From NCBI RefSeq assembly GCF_021283545.2, contig NZ_CP128540.1:2329501-2393500 (forward strand): a DNA stretch of 64,000 nt. Reading direction: 5' to 3'. The notes beneath the pieces are model-generated. The model saw nothing but the letters and a program-made list of their open reading frames with translations, did no database searches and was not told the origin of the DNA. This DNA is from Pseudomonas alloputida. GTDB lineage: Bacteria; Pseudomonadota; Gammaproteobacteria; Pseudomonadales; Pseudomonadaceae. The position numbers and the translations under genes were made by a program. Of the stretch, positions 1 to 8,974 are shown piece by piece (position 1 is the stretch's first letter; every line of letters starts with the position of its first letter).

Positions 1-2
1 TG

Positions 3-929
3 TACCGGCAGGAGAAAATCTTTGGCCGTGCCGGGCTGGCAATTGCTCGCTCGACCCTGGCGCAGTGGGTCGGACAAACCGGCGTGCGGCTTCAGCCACT
101 GGTCGATGCACTGCGTGAAGCCGTGCTGAATCAGGGCGTGATCCACGCTGATGAGACACCGGTGCAAATGCTTGCGCCAGGCGAGAAGAAAACCCACCGG
201 GCCTATGTCTGGGCGTACAGCACGACGCCGTTTTCAGGGCTCAAAGCGGTGGTTTACGACTTCAGCCCAAGCCGTGCTGGCGAACATGCGCGCAACTTCC
301 TGGGTGACTGGAACGGCAAGTTGGTCTGCGACGACTTCGCTGGCTACAAAGCCGGTTTCGAACAAGGCATCACTGAAATCGGCTGCATGGCCCACGCCCG
401 GCGCAAGTTCTTTGATTTGCACGTGGCGAACAAAAGTCAGCTGGCTGAACAGGCCCTGCACTCGATCAGCGGCTTGTACGAGGTCGAACGTCAGGCGCGG
501 GACATGAGTGATGAAGAGCGCTGGCGAATACGACAAGAATTGGCGGTGCCGATCCTCAAAAAACTGCATGACTGGATGTTGGCTCAGCGAGACCTGGTGC
601 CCAATGGATCAGCCACGGCCAAAGCCCTCGATTACAGCCTGAAACGCTGGGTAGCGCTGACGCGCTACCTGGATGATGGGGCTGTGCCCATCGACAACAA
701 CCAGGTCGAAAACCAGATACGGCCATGGGCACTCGGGCGCTCGAACTGGTTATTTGCGGGATCCCTGCGCAGCGGTAAGCGGGCTGCGGCAATCATGAGT
801 TTGATCCAGTCGGCGCGCATGAATGGGCATGATCCGTATGCCTATCTCAAAGATGTGCTGACGCGGCTGCCGACCCAACGGGCCAGTGAGATCGGACAGT
901 TGCTGCCGCATCAGTGGGTGCCGGCCTGA
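3..929 (+). CDS. tnpC: IS66-family transposase TnpC, 5' end outside window
   Basis: The reading frame is open from position 3, so the N-terminus lies before the window. The visible 308 residues hold the IS66 DDE catalytic domain: the HADETPVQ motif near the start, the CDDFAGYKAGF segment, a CMAHARRKFFDL segment, and the PIDNNQVENQIRPWALGR motif that carries the catalytic glutamate. The protein ends LLPHQWVPA. It cuts and joins IS66 ends during transposition. It differs clearly from the second IS66 transposase at 56.2 kb, so these are two distinct elements. No frameshift is visible in the part seen. Confidence 0.93.
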   Translation, partial: YRQEKIFGRAGLAIARSTLAQWVGQTGVRLQPLVDALREAVLNQGVIHADETPVQMLAPGEKKTHRAYVWAYSTTPFSGLKAVVYDFSPSRAGEHARNFLGDWNGKLVCDDFAGYKAGFEQGITEIGCMAHARRKFFDLHVANKSQLAEQALHSISGLYEVERQARDMSDEERWRIRQELAVPILKKLHDWMLAQRDLVPNGSATAKALDYSLKRWVALTRYLDDGAVPIDNNQVENQIRPWALGRSNWLFAGSLRSGKRAAAIMSLIQSARMNGHDPYAYLKDVLTRLPTQRASEIGQLLPHQWVPA

Positions 930-961
930 CTTACGCAAGGTGAGTTCGCCGGACGCTTACG
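930..961. repeat. Right terminal inverted repeat of the first IS66 element
   Basis: Immediately after the transposase stop the sequence, read inward from 961 on the minus strand, begins GTAAGCGTCCGGCGAACTCA. A GTAA start is the usual IS66 end. The partner end and the 8-bp target duplication lie outside the window, so the boundary at 961 rests on this motif alone. Confidence 0.7.
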
Positions 962-1142
962 CCGCTTCCACTAATCCGGGCGGTTGTTGCTCTCTAAGCG
1001 GCCTGCGCTTTCTGCGCGGGATTTTTTCGGCTATCAATTGGGAAACTGTACTGTTTCCTTAGCCGGTCATTCCGTCATTCCTCGAATGGTGGCTTCGAAG
1101 ATGTTGGGGAAGCCAGGGTTATCCCTCTCCCTGGCTATTTGC

Positions 1143-1469
1143 TCAGCGGTTGTCTTCCGCCATTCCGCTGTCTTCGTCCTGAATAGCTTGCGACTCATCG
1201 TCCATACCTTTCTCCCGGTCAGTTTTAATACCGGTGGAATGGCCTCCTTGGCCACCCCGTTGGGATGCACCACCGGCACGCTGAGGATCATCTTCCTGAC
1301 GGTTACTGCCGCTGCCATGCCCAGTTTGCTGATCCTCAGGTCTCCCTCCGGACATTTGACCGCCTTTCTGGCCTGCTTCAGACGCCCGTTGTGGATCATT
1401 GGCAAAATTGCCAGGGTTGTTTTGAGCGGTGCCGCCTTGCTGACCAGCTTTCTCTTGATCGTTAGCCAT
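1143..1469 (-). CDS. KGG-repeat stress-induced protein
   Basis: A 108-residue, very hydrophilic protein rich in Gly, Gln, Asp and Asn. It contains several copies of the KGG/con-10 type motif, for example ASEAGQKGGQMSGG near residues 30-41 and ASQRGGQGG near 68-76. The family (YciG/GsiB-like) is associated with general stress, stationary phase and desiccation in Gram-negative bacteria, but its molecular function is unsettled. The protein has no membrane segment and is probably disordered and cytoplasmic. A longer frame on the same strand (1067-1492) overlaps it but lacks the repeat composition. Confidence 0.85.
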   Translation of the reverse strand: MANDQEKAGQQGGTAQNNPGNFANDPQRASEAGQKGGQMSGGRPEDQQTGHGSGSNRQEDDPQRAGGASQRGGQGGHSTGIKTDREKGMDDESQAIQDEDSGMAEDNR

Positions 1470-1650
1470 GATCTCGCACCTCGTGTGTTCACACAGAGAG
1501 CCTGTGTTTTCTTCGGATGCTGGGAGAGTGCGGGATGCTCCCTTTACTTTCGTGCTAGCTGACCGGGTGCGCGAAAGATCGTAATACGCAACGTATCGTG
1601 TGATAAAGACCGTTGCAATGGCATAGCTAGGTGTGGGGATCTGAGCGCGG

Positions 1651-1857
1651 CTAACTTACTTCCAAGAGGGGCAAACGCTGCCGGATGTCGGCGATAAGCC
1701 GTCTGCCTTCTGCCTGCATCAGATCGCCATAATTGGCAGTTGCGCCACACCTTCGGCACGTGAGGATGGCCTTTTTGTTCAACTTTATTGGTGTCACAAG
1801 GTCTTGCCCACCGCATTTGAGACATCTCAGTGTGACGCTCACAGCTTTCCTCTCCAT
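1651..1857 (-). CDS. Small zinc-ribbon protein (YnfU/ECs_2282-like)
   Basis: A 68-residue protein with two CxxC pairs, LRCLKCGG at about residues 9-16 and LTCRRCGA at about 31-38, which should form one zinc ribbon. It resembles the small YnfU/ECs_2282 family, whose function is unknown. The start at MERKAVSVTL is chosen because the longer frame upstream has no family-like sequence. The remaining C-terminal half (NYGDLMQAEGRRLIADIRQR) is helical and basic. Confidence 0.65.
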   Translation of the reverse strand: MERKAVSVTLRCLKCGGQDLVTPIKLNKKAILTCRRCGATANYGDLMQAEGRRLIADIRQRLPLLEVS

Positions 1858-1983
1858 GGATGTTGATGAGTATCCTTCCGTTGCCGTGCTGTTCGCGAAA
1901 CACGGTGCGGTAGATGGAGTGGCGCGGTGTGCTAAACGTTCACTTTGACATGAGGCTAGCTTGCCCAGCCCGCTGCTGGATGA

Positions 1984-2038
1984 TGGCAAGCGGAGCGCGC
2001 CGGCCCAAGGATGGGCCAGAGCGTGAGGATGGAAGCCT
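1984..2038. repeat. Hairpin-containing direct repeat, copy 1
   Basis: This copy shares the exact core AAGCGGAGCGCGCCGGCCCA with positions 3217-3268, followed in both by a short loop, TGGGCCAGAG, and a similar GAGGA..GAAAGCC tail. GGCCCA-loop-TGGGCC makes a small hairpin. The two copies bracket the OBAP lipoprotein gene. Confidence 0.7.
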
Positions 2039-2135
2039 TAAAGGGCCGTAGCTTGGCTTTGCCAGGCTGCGGTTTACGACAGCCGTCCCAGGAGAGGCAC
2101 GCCAGGGGCATAGCTACATGCAACTGTCCCAGGTG

Positions 2136-2930
2136 CTATTGGCTGGAACGGCTGTTCGCTTTCTCAGATATCGACGTGGCGGGCCGATGCAGATGAACAC
2201 CTGTTGGATCGGTGATCTGAATAACGTTGCCGTGTTGCCAACCATCCGCCTTGGGATCAGCCGCAGGGATTTGAATGTCAGCCCGCTGAGCTTTGGTTTT
2301 TGCCGCATCCACCCCCAGACGGCGATTGCGCTGCTCGACCATCGCCGGGTCAGCCTGGCCATCCATTGTGAACCCCATCATCAACTGCGGAACGCCCACA
2401 GGAAGAGCTTTATCTTGGTCGGTGTGCCACGTGTGCCATGTCTTCCCGTAGGTATGGGCAAGCCGCTCCATCAGCGCATGCTCAGCAGTCGCGGGTATGC
2501 CTGGTGCAACCAACTGACCGGACGAGACTTCATAGCCGTGGCTGTGCCACATCGCCTTCTCGTTGGCCGGCAGACCAGCAAACAGCTTTTCGTCGATGAT
2601 GTACTCGACACCCATGATCTTCGCTTCCTTGGTATTACCGTCGAAGATGACGCACTGGATGACATCCTCATTCAGGATGGAGCAGTAGTGATGCGCTTCC
2701 ATCTGCACATCAGGATGTCCGTTGTAAAAGTGGAAGCCATCCAGGTAGGCGTTGATGGCCTCAATGGGCGGCTTGGCCTGCAAGGTCGCGGCGCCGGCTT
2801 CCAGCAACTGAGTCTTTGCGGTTTCGGGCCTGCCAGGCGTCTCCACAGGCGACTTCGTCTCAGGAGCAGAGCAAGCCCACAGAAGACTACAGGCCAGGGG
2901 AAGGGTTATAAATCTGATGAGTTGTGGCAT
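2136..2930 (-). CDS. OBAP family (DUF1264) lipoprotein
   Basis: A 264-residue protein starting MPQLIRFITLPLACSLLWAC, with a lipobox LLWAC at residues 15-19, so it should be a lipid-anchored envelope protein. The body matches the oil-body-associated protein (OBAP/DUF1264) family: the INAYLDGFHFYNGHPD, HHYCSILNEDVIQCVIFD and GVEYIIDEKLFAGLP segments, then WHSHGYEV, HTYGKTWHTWHTDQ and MMGFT. Family members occur in plants, fungi and bacteria, with no settled enzymatic role in bacteria. An internal start is preferred over 2957 because it places the signal peptide at the N-terminus. It lies between two copies of a repeat (1984-2038 and 3217-3268), suggesting acquisition or rearrangement. Confidence 0.85.
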   Translation of the reverse strand: MPQLIRFITLPLACSLLWACSAPETKSPVETPGRPETAKTQLLEAGAATLQAKPPIEAINAYLDGFHFYNGHPDVQMEAHHYCSILNEDVIQCVIFDGNTKEAKIMGVEYIIDEKLFAGLPANEKAMWHSHGYEVSSGQLVAPGIPATAEHALMERLAHTYGKTWHTWHTDQDKALPVGVPQLMMGFTMDGQADPAMVEQRNRRLGVDAAKTKAQRADIQIPAADPKADGWQHGNVIQITDPTGVHLHRPATSISEKANSRSSQ

Positions 2931-3022
2931 GAGAGTGGCTCTAGCTAGTGTCCTCAAGGGACAGCCTGGGCCTGCTGAACGGACAACTCAGAAGACAAAC
3001 GGCCGAATTCTAGGCAAAAGAA

Positions 3023-3042
3023 AGCCCGCTGCTAGGCGGGCT
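3023..3042 (-). terminator. Rho-independent terminator without an upstream gene
   Basis: AGCCCGC and GCGGGCT form a 7-bp stem with a 6-nt loop. Read on the minus strand it is followed by TTTCTTTT. The gene it served is not present upstream on that strand, which now holds only an IS66 relic, so it is probably orphaned. Confidence 0.6.
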
Positions 3043-3216
3043 AATGGGAGCTTCTATCACACGTAGGGATAGGATGAGTGTTGCCTAGGTGTCGTGAAAA
3101 TTGGGTGAAAGAAAAGTCCCTACAATGTCATCGCAGGGTTCGCCAACGCAGGGCCAGCCCATGCGCGTGATCTGCGACATATGCGACGGTTCACGTCATT
3201 GAATCTTGGTGTCAAA

Positions 3217-3268
3217 TGGTAAGCGGAGCGCGCCGGCCCAATGGGCCAGAGGCATGAGGAAAGCCCTG
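3217..3268. repeat. Hairpin-containing direct repeat, copy 2
   Basis: Second copy of the repeat at 1984-2038, same orientation, identical over the core AAGCGGAGCGCGCCGGCCCA and diverged in the loop and tail. Confidence 0.7.
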
Positions 3269-3358
3269 ATTATTCAAGGCTTTTTGCGTTTCTTAACCGA
3301 TCCACGTTCCCTTCCTGCCGCAAGGTCAGGGCTTGGTTTACCGTGGCTTCCCCGACTT

Positions 3359-3515
3359 TCACTTCCACGGCAATAGCGATTCGTAATCCTCAACCTTCGC
3401 GGCATGCGGCAAGTCCTCCAGTACGTGGCGAAGCCATGCATAGGGTTCTTGGCCGTTGGCTTTGGTGGTTCAAGCAAGCTCTCAATTGTGCGCTGACTGA
3501 AGTGACGTTCGTGGC
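3359..3515 (-). pseudogene. IS66 transposase C-terminal relic
   Basis: Read on the minus strand, one frame gives KANGQEPYAWLRHVLEDLP followed by HAAKVEDYESLLPWK and a stop. This is the end of an IS66 TnpC and is close to the equivalent segment of the intact TnpC at 56.2-57.8 kb ([19 protein letters not shown], then [10 protein letters not shown]). Upstream the similarity continues weakly (VSAQ, SLLEP) but only with a frameshift. Nothing remains of the catalytic domain. Confidence 0.75.
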
Positions 3516-3648
3516 GACTGGCCTGCGGGCCTCATCGCTCACACCTTTCAACTCTCGCTTAACGGCGAACGAGTGCTCGGGACACGCAAGGCGTCACGGG
3601 GCAGGGCGGCTGAATAAGGACGTTCCCCGTCGAGTATTTACATTCAGT

Positions 3649-3678
3649 TCGTATGATAATAAGGTTTTAATCATACGA
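3649..3678. promoter_or_regulatory. Candidate TetR-type operator upstream of the MFS gene
   Basis: TCGTATGAT and ATCATACGA form a perfect 9-bp inverted repeat separated by 12 bp, about 60 bp before the MFS start. A related GTAT-n10-ATAC arrangement lies about 50 bp before the TetR gene. By inference this is the site for the neighbouring TetR regulator. Confidence 0.5.
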
Positions 3679-3739
3679 GCTGCATGTATTTTGCCTTGAG
3701 CGTGACTGCCCAAGGGCCTTTCGATAAGGAGAGTCGAGC

Positions 3740-4948
3740 GTGTTCAGTACCTACCGCGAGTTGTTCCAGGCCAAAGGCGCCAAGGGCTTCGCCTTGGCCG
3801 GCCTGCTGGCCCGGCTGCCGTTGCCGATGACCGGTATCGGGATCATCACCATGTTGTCTCAGATCACCGGCAGTTACGGCCTGGCCGGTGCGGTGGCGGC
3901 CACCTTCGTGCTGACCTATGCACTGATGTCGCCGCAGATCTCGCGCCTGGTCGACCGCCATGGCCAGGGCCGCTTATTGCCGGCCGCCGCCGGGCTCAGC
4001 GTGCTGGGCATCCTTCTGCTGTTGGCTTGCAGCTATTGGCGGCTGGCGGACTGGACCCTATTCGTCGGGGCCGCGCTCGCCGGCTTCATGCCCAGCATGT
4101 CGGCGATGGTGCGCGCGCGCTGGACCGCGATTTACCGCGGCAAGGCGCAACTGAAGACAGCCTACTCGCTGGAAACCGTTCTTGACGAAGTCACCTTCAT
4201 TGCTGGCCCGCCGATTTCGGTGGGGCTGAGCGTGGCGGTACTTCCGCAGGCCGGTACATTGGCTGCTGCCGTGTTCCTGGCCATCGGCGTGTTCGCCTTG
4301 GCGGTGCAGGTCGGCACCGAGCCGCCAGTAGAGGCCGATGCCGCCACCGGGCAAGACAGCATGTCGGTGTTCAGGCTGGCCGACGTACGCCTGCTGACCT
4401 TGCTGATGGTCGCTATGGGCTTGATCGTCGGTACGGTCGACATCGTCAGCGTGGCATTCGCCGAGCAGATGGACATGCCGGCTGCGGCCAGCGTGGTGCT
4501 GTCCTGTTATGCCATCGGCTCCTGTGTCGCGGGGCTGGTGTTCGGTGTCCTGAAACTCGATACCCCGCTACACAAGCTGCTACTGCTGGGTGGGTTGGCG
4601 ACGGCGGCGACAACCTTGCCGCTGCTGGTGGTGGGAAACATCATCGGGCTGGCCATCGCCGTGCTGGTTGCGGGCCTGTTCTTCGCCCCGACCATGATCG
4701 TGGCGATGTCGCTGGTAGAGCGCATCGTGCCCGAAAGCAAGCTGACCGAAGGGATGACCTGGTTGCTCGCCGGTCTCAACGTTGGAGTTGCCGGCGGTGC
4801 CGCAGCATCTGGGCAGGTGGTCGATGTGTGGGGTGCCCAGGCCGGATTCAACGTGGCCTTGGCCGCCGGGGCCGCAGTGTTGTTGGTCGCGCTTTGGGGC
4901 TACCAGCGCATGCGCGACCGAGCCCGACAGGCGTCGTATTCGCTTTGA
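3740..4948 (+). CDS. MFS transporter
   Basis: A 402-residue membrane protein with about twelve hydrophobic segments, the size and pattern of a major facilitator superfamily permease. Segments include FALAGLLARLPLPMTGIGII near the N-terminus and the cytoplasmic loop ISRLVDRHGQGRLLPA, which resembles the MFS loop 2-3 signature. It starts with GTG, preceded by a good AAGGAGAG ribosome site 7-14 bases upstream. A TetR regulator follows 156 bp downstream and a palindromic operator lies upstream, an arrangement typical of drug or metabolite exporters under local repression. The substrate cannot be read from sequence. Confidence 0.85.
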   Translation: MFSTYRELFQAKGAKGFALAGLLARLPLPMTGIGIITMLSQITGSYGLAGAVAATFVLTYALMSPQISRLVDRHGQGRLLPAAAGLSVLGILLLLACSYWRLADWTLFVGAALAGFMPSMSAMVRARWTAIYRGKAQLKTAYSLETVLDEVTFIAGPPISVGLSVAVLPQAGTLAAAVFLAIGVFALAVQVGTEPPVEADAATGQDSMSVFRLADVRLLTLLMVAMGLIVGTVDIVSVAFAEQMDMPAAASVVLSCYAIGSCVAGLVFGVLKLDTPLHKLLLLGGLATAATTLPLLVVGNIIGLAIAVLVAGLFFAPTMIVAMSLVERIVPESKLTEGMTWLLAGLNVGVAGGAAASGQVVDVWGAQAGFNVALAAGAAVLLVALWGYQRMRDRARQASYSL

Positions 4949-5104
4949 TCGGATTCAGGGCTGGCCGCCAGGCTTGGGGGCTCGGTCACCGCGCGACGAT
5001 ACGACAGGCTTGTCAGTGCGCCTCGCGCCCAAGACAATGCGTGCAAGCGGTATGAATACTCGTATACGCCTACCCCATGCCGCCAGACCACAAGGAATAG
5101 CTGG

Positions 5105-5710
5105 ATGGTTCGCCGCACCCGCGCCGCAATGCAAGAAACCCGAGCCCTGTTACTGGCCACCGCCCGCCAGATGTTCAGCGAGCAGGGATTTGCGCACGCC
5201 TCGATGGATGATCTGACCGCCCGGGCGGGCTTGACGCGGGGGGCGTTGTACCACCACTTTGGCGACAAGAAGGGCTTGCTGGCAGCCGTCGTTGAGCAGC
5301 TCGACGCTGAAATGGACGAGCGCCTGCGTGCTATTACCGAGACCGCCGATAACGCTTTGGACGGCTTCCGCCAACGCTGCCACGCCTACCTGGAGATGGC
5401 GCTGGAGCCCGAGATCCAGCGTATCGTATTGCGCGACGCCAGAGCGGTGTTGGGGGGCGGCTCGCCTGAGGCCCAGCGGTATTGCATAGAGTCGCTGCGC
5501 CAGTTGATCGACAACCTGGTACTAGAGGGCGTTTTCGTCAACGCGCACGCTCAAGCGCTGGCTGCGTTGATCTACGGCAGCTTGGCTGAAGCGGCTGTGT
5601 GGATCGCGGAGGCCGAAGACGGCAATGCACGCTTGGCGCAGGCTGGCAAGGCGTTCGACCTGCTGTTGCTCGGGGTGCTAAAGCGGCCAACAGACTCTAC
5701 GGACGCGTGA
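5105..5710 (+). CDS. TetR/AcrR-family transcriptional regulator
   Basis: 201 residues. The N-terminal helix-turn-helix is clear: ALLLATARQMFSEQGFAHAS, then MDDLTARAGLTRGALYHHF at about residues 36-54, followed by GDKKGLLAAVVEQ. The C-terminal half is a variable ligand-binding and dimerisation domain. It starts at ATG with AAGGA 10 bases ahead. The gene shares orientation with the MFS gene before it and probably represses it. The start region carries GTATGAATACTCGTATAC (5049-5066), a possible autoregulatory site. Confidence 0.88.
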   Translation: MVRRTRAAMQETRALLLATARQMFSEQGFAHASMDDLTARAGLTRGALYHHFGDKKGLLAAVVEQLDAEMDERLRAITETADNALDGFRQRCHAYLEMALEPEIQRIVLRDARAVLGGGSPEAQRYCIESLRQLIDNLVLEGVFVNAHAQALAALIYGSLAEAAVWIAEAEDGNARLAQAGKAFDLLLLGVLKRPTDSTDA

Positions 5711-5811
5711 ATGCGCGCGACAGTTCCACCTTGTTGGGAGCCCCGTCCCCCTCAAGGCAGTTCCGCTACCTGACTACCCGTTAACGTCTGGCAGGGCAGG
5801 CTTGGTGCTGC

Positions 5812-7173
5812 TCAAGGTTTTTCGGTAGTGCTCGGTTGGCGAGCGGCGGGTTCTGTGGAAGAAGACGCGGCAGCATGAAGCTTGTCGGTAATCTGCTTGG
5901 CCAAGGCATGGTAAAGCGAGACCGGAGACACCCATCCAGAGATGGCCGCCGCCATCAGTGTCGCGGCCAACATGGGAATGGCCAGGTCCGGGCTGTGTGT
6001 CAGTTCAAGCACGATGACCGAGGCGGTCAGTGGCGAGCGTGTCACACCGGCCAGGTATGCGCCCATGCCAAGTAGTGCGCCTGCCTGAGGGTCAACATCG
6101 GGCAGCAAGCTCAACAGCGGCGCAAAGGCGGCGCCGATGCTCAGCGAAGGCGAAAAGAGCCCGCCTGGAATCCCGGAAAGATAGGACGCGACGTTGGCCA
6201 GAAACTTCCACAGGAGAAAGCTTGTGTCCGTGATCGGCTGCCCCTCCAGCAACGCACGCGTTTCTTCATACCCGGTGCCGAATACATGATTGCCAGAGAC
6301 GAGCCCCAAGGTGGCCAGCAGCAACCCACAGGTGGCAGCAAAGCGCACTGGATAGCGTCCGCGTAACTTACAGACCTGGCCGAGTATGCCCTTGTCGGTG
6401 GGCAGCACAAGCTTGGCGTAAAAACCACCCAGCAGCCCGCCCAGCACTGCACAGGCAGGAACGACGCTCCAGCCCCAGTCCACCGGCATCCGACCGCTGA
6501 TCTCGCCAAAGTAGGCGTAATGCCCCATCAGCCCCAGCGTCACGACTCCGCCGATCAGCACCGCAGTGAGCACCAAGCCACTGAAACGTTGCTCGAACGT
6601 GCGGCTCAATTCCTCAATGGCAAAGACTACCCCCGCTAACGGTGTATTGAAGGCTGCCGCAATACCCGCAGCGCCTCCGGCTAGCACCAGGCCAGCGATG
6701 GTGCGCCGGCCGTGCAGGCCTAAACGTCGGCCAAAGGAATAGAGCACTGCGGCGCCGATGTGGACGGTCGGGCCTTCCCGGCCAACCGAACCGCCGACCA
6801 GCAGGGCGCCCAGCGTCAGGCTCATGCGTGCTGCAGCCACAGGGAGCGAGAGTAATCGGGCGCGCAGCCGGCGAGAGGGCATTTCCAGGGCGGCGATGAC
6901 TTGGGGGATGCCGCTACCCTTGGCATTTTCAAACCATCGTTGCGTCAGATAAGCCAGGGCCGCGAAACCCAGCGGAGTGATGAGAAGAGGTGACCAGGGT
7001 GCCCATTCCAGCAAGCGCTTGAACGAAGCGAACGCCGCGTCGGCTAGCCAGGCGAAAGCCAGCGCAACGAGCCCCACCAGCAATGCCCCGATCCAGAACG
7101 CCAGTCGCTGACGCCATTCTCGCCAGCGTGAACGGCGGGGGAGTGAAGGTGCAGGTCGGGTAGGGTCGGACAT
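5812..7173 (-). CDS. ClC-family chloride channel / H+-Cl- exchanger
   Basis: A 453-residue integral membrane protein with the three ClC chloride-pathway motifs: GSGIP at residues 86-90, GREGPTVHIG from 131 (the glutamate being the gating residue) and GIPGGLFSPSL near 335. The HALAKQITDKLH tail lacks CBS domains, as in ClcA-type bacterial proteins. Such proteins move Cl- in exchange for H+ and help in acid or osmotic stress. The start is ambiguous between 7182 and 7173; neither has a strong ribosome site. It sits beside NhaA and a BCCT transporter. Confidence 0.9.
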   Translation of the reverse strand: MSDPTRPAPSLPRRSRWREWRQRLAFWIGALLVGLVALAFAWLADAAFASFKRLLEWAPWSPLLITPLGFAALAYLTQRWFENAKGSGIPQVIAALEMPSRRLRARLLSLPVAAARMSLTLGALLVGGSVGREGPTVHIGAAVLYSFGRRLGLHGRRTIAGLVLAGGAAGIAAAFNTPLAGVVFAIEELSRTFEQRFSGLVLTAVLIGGVVTLGLMGHYAYFGEISGRMPVDWGWSVVPACAVLGGLLGGFYAKLVLPTDKGILGQVCKLRGRYPVRFAATCGLLLATLGLVSGNHVFGTGYEETRALLEGQPITDTSFLLWKFLANVASYLSGIPGGLFSPSLSIGAAFAPLLSLLPDVDPQAGALLGMGAYLAGVTRSPLTASVIVLELTHSPDLAIPMLAATLMAAAISGWVSPVSLYHALAKQITDKLHAAASSSTEPAARQPSTTEKP

Positions 7174-7309
7174 TGTCCACACATGGCTGACTTGGAAAGC
7201 CGTGAGTATGGCGTGTTTTCCCGCACAGGCCTACCCGACACAGGTTGTAGCCGCACCGGGAGTGGCGATCCGCTTGCCCAACTGCAAGGGATCGCCAGTC
7301 CGGAATTGG

Positions 7310-8671
7310 CTAGGTGGGCGAACCGGCTTTGGTAGCAGACGCTGCGCTGCGCATGCTCCACACCCCCCAGGTCAACCCCAGCACGGCTGCGATCAACGAC
7401 GCGGATAGCACACCGAGTTTCGCGGCCCCAAGTGAGCCAGGGTCGACGAACGCGAGGTTGGCGATGAAGATCGACATGGTGAAACCGATGCCGGCCAGCA
7501 GCCCGACCAGCATGATGCTACGCCAGTTGACCTCGGCGGGAAGCACGCACCAGCCCAGGCGGACCATCAGCCAACTGACGCTGACGATGCCCAAGGGCTT
7601 TCCTGCAACCAGGGCGACAGCGACGGCGATCATGACCCACTGGGGGCCTTCTGCGGACAGGTCGACGCCCGAAAGGCTGACCCCGGCGTTGGCCAAGGCA
7701 AACACCGGCATGATGCCGAAGGCTACCCAGGGGTGCAGGGTGCCTTGCATGCGCACTACCGGCGGCAGCAGTTCGCGCTGGGCCAGGCGCAGTCGTTTCA
7801 ACGGGTCCATGAGGTCGCTGGCATCTTGCTCAGGCGCTTTGGCGCGCCCCAGCAATTCGCCGGTGAAGCGGGTAATGGCGTCCAGTGGGCGCTCACGCAT
7901 CGGCATTGCGGTGACAGGTGTCATCAGGCCCAGCACGACGCCTGCGAGGGTCGGGTGGGCGCCGGTCAACAAGATGCCCAGCCAGACGATCGCACCGGGA
8001 ATGACATAGGCGTAGGCTGAACCCACTCCGATCTTCTGAAGCCCGATCACCATTAGCAGGCCGATCACTGCAACGCCGAAGCCGGTGTAATCAAGGCCGC
8101 CTGAGTAGAAGAACGCGATGATCAGGACTGCGATGATGTCATCGATGATTGCCAGGGCGAGGAGGAATACACGTACGTTGGACGGGATCGACTTGCCGAG
8201 CAGGGCCAATACGCCCACCGCAAAGGCGATATCCGTCGCCGTTGGCACGGCCCAACCTTGTTGGTCTGCTGGCGCGTGACCAAAACTCAGGTAGAGGAGT
8301 GCGGGTACCGCTACGCCGCCGACAGCGGCTGCCATGGGAAGCGTGGCTTGACGCAGGCTGGACAGTGCACCTTCGTGGATCTCGCGGCGGATCTCCATGC
8401 CCACGACCAGGAAAAAGATGGTCATCAGGCCATCATTGATCCAGAAATGCAGGGACTGCGAATAGACATGCGAGCCCACGCCGAACGTCAACGGGGTATG
8501 CCAAAGGGCTTCATAACTGTCGGCAGCCGGGGAATTCGCCCAGATCAGGGCAGCGACTGCGGCAATCAACAGAACGATGCCGCTGACCGCTTCAATGTGC
8601 AAAAAGCGTTCAAGGTTGGCGAAGGCGCGCTCGGCCAGTTTCTGGGCGCGAGGTAATTCTTGTTTATGCAT
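7310..8671 (-). CDS. nhaA: Na+/H+ antiporter NhaA
   Basis: 453 residues, NhaA family. The signature TATDIAFA (residues 144-151) and the paired aspartates in [10 protein letters not shown] (177-178) correspond to the ion-binding Asp133 and Asp163/164 of E. coli Nha[24 protein letters not shown] is also characteristic. The protein exports Na+ or Li+ in exchange for protons and supports pH and salt tolerance. The start at [10 protein letters not shown] is chosen because the 44 residues upstream do not look like NhaA and a GGGAG site precedes this ATG. It is transcribed divergently from the BCCT gene. Confidence 0.93.
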   Translation of the reverse strand: MHKQELPRAQKLAERAFANLERFLHIEAVSGIVLLIAAVAALIWANSPAADSYEALWHTPLTFGVGSHVYSQSLHFWINDGLMTIFFLVVGMEIRREIHEGALSSLRQATLPMAAAVGGVAVPALLYLSFGHAPADQQGWAVPTATDIAFAVGVLALLGKSIPSNVRVFLLALAIIDDIIAVLIIAFFYSGGLDYTGFGVAVIGLLMVIGLQKIGVGSAYAYVIPGAIVWLGILLTGAHPTLAGVVLGLMTPVTAMPMRERPLDAITRFTGELLGRAKAPEQDASDLMDPLKRLRLAQRELLPPVVRMQGTLHPWVAFGIMPVFALANAGVSLSGVDLSAEGPQWVMIAVAVALVAGKPLGIVSVSWLMVRLGWCVLPAEVNWRSIMLVGLLAGIGFTMSIFIANLAFVDPGSLGAAKLGVLSASLIAAVLGLTWGVWSMRSAASATKAGSPT

Positions 8672-8974
8672 AGGCACAGGTGCTCCCGCATGGCGGCCCG
8701 ACCTGCGCTGTTCTTTAACCTGCCTCACTGCACCGTGCAGCTGGCACCCGTGCGGTAGTCTACCGAATAACCACTCGCAGATGAACAAAAAGCGCCAAAC
8801 CATTCACTCCAATGAGGCGTCGGTTTGAGATTTTTTCCTGCAGACGTTAGGGTTTGTGGTTGTTTTCGAGCACACGGAGCTTGGCAAACGAGAGTTTATC
8901 CAGCTGCTAGCCTTGGTAAATGTCGTCGTGCCCAGGCACGCTGTGCTCATCGCCTTGCAAGGAGAACTGCCGCT
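8672..8974. other. Divergent promoter region between nhaA and the BCCT gene
   Basis: About 300 bp with no supported gene. It must contain the promoters for both divergent genes. I see no strong palindrome, terminator or repeat in it. Confidence 0.5.

Larger units (their letters stand above)
2931..3358. other. Gene-free stretch upstream of the OBAP gene
   Basis: No convincing gene is present. It contains a stranded minus-strand terminator (3023-3042), the second copy of the hairpin repeat (3217-3268), and an AAAGCC...GGCTTTTTG hairpin at about 3259-3287. It looks like rearranged intergenic DNA next to an IS66 relic. Confidence 0.6.

Noticed and set aside
1067..1492. 141-residue minus-strand frame overlapping the KGG protein
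   Set aside because: The overlapping frame carries the KGG motifs; this one has no recognisable features.
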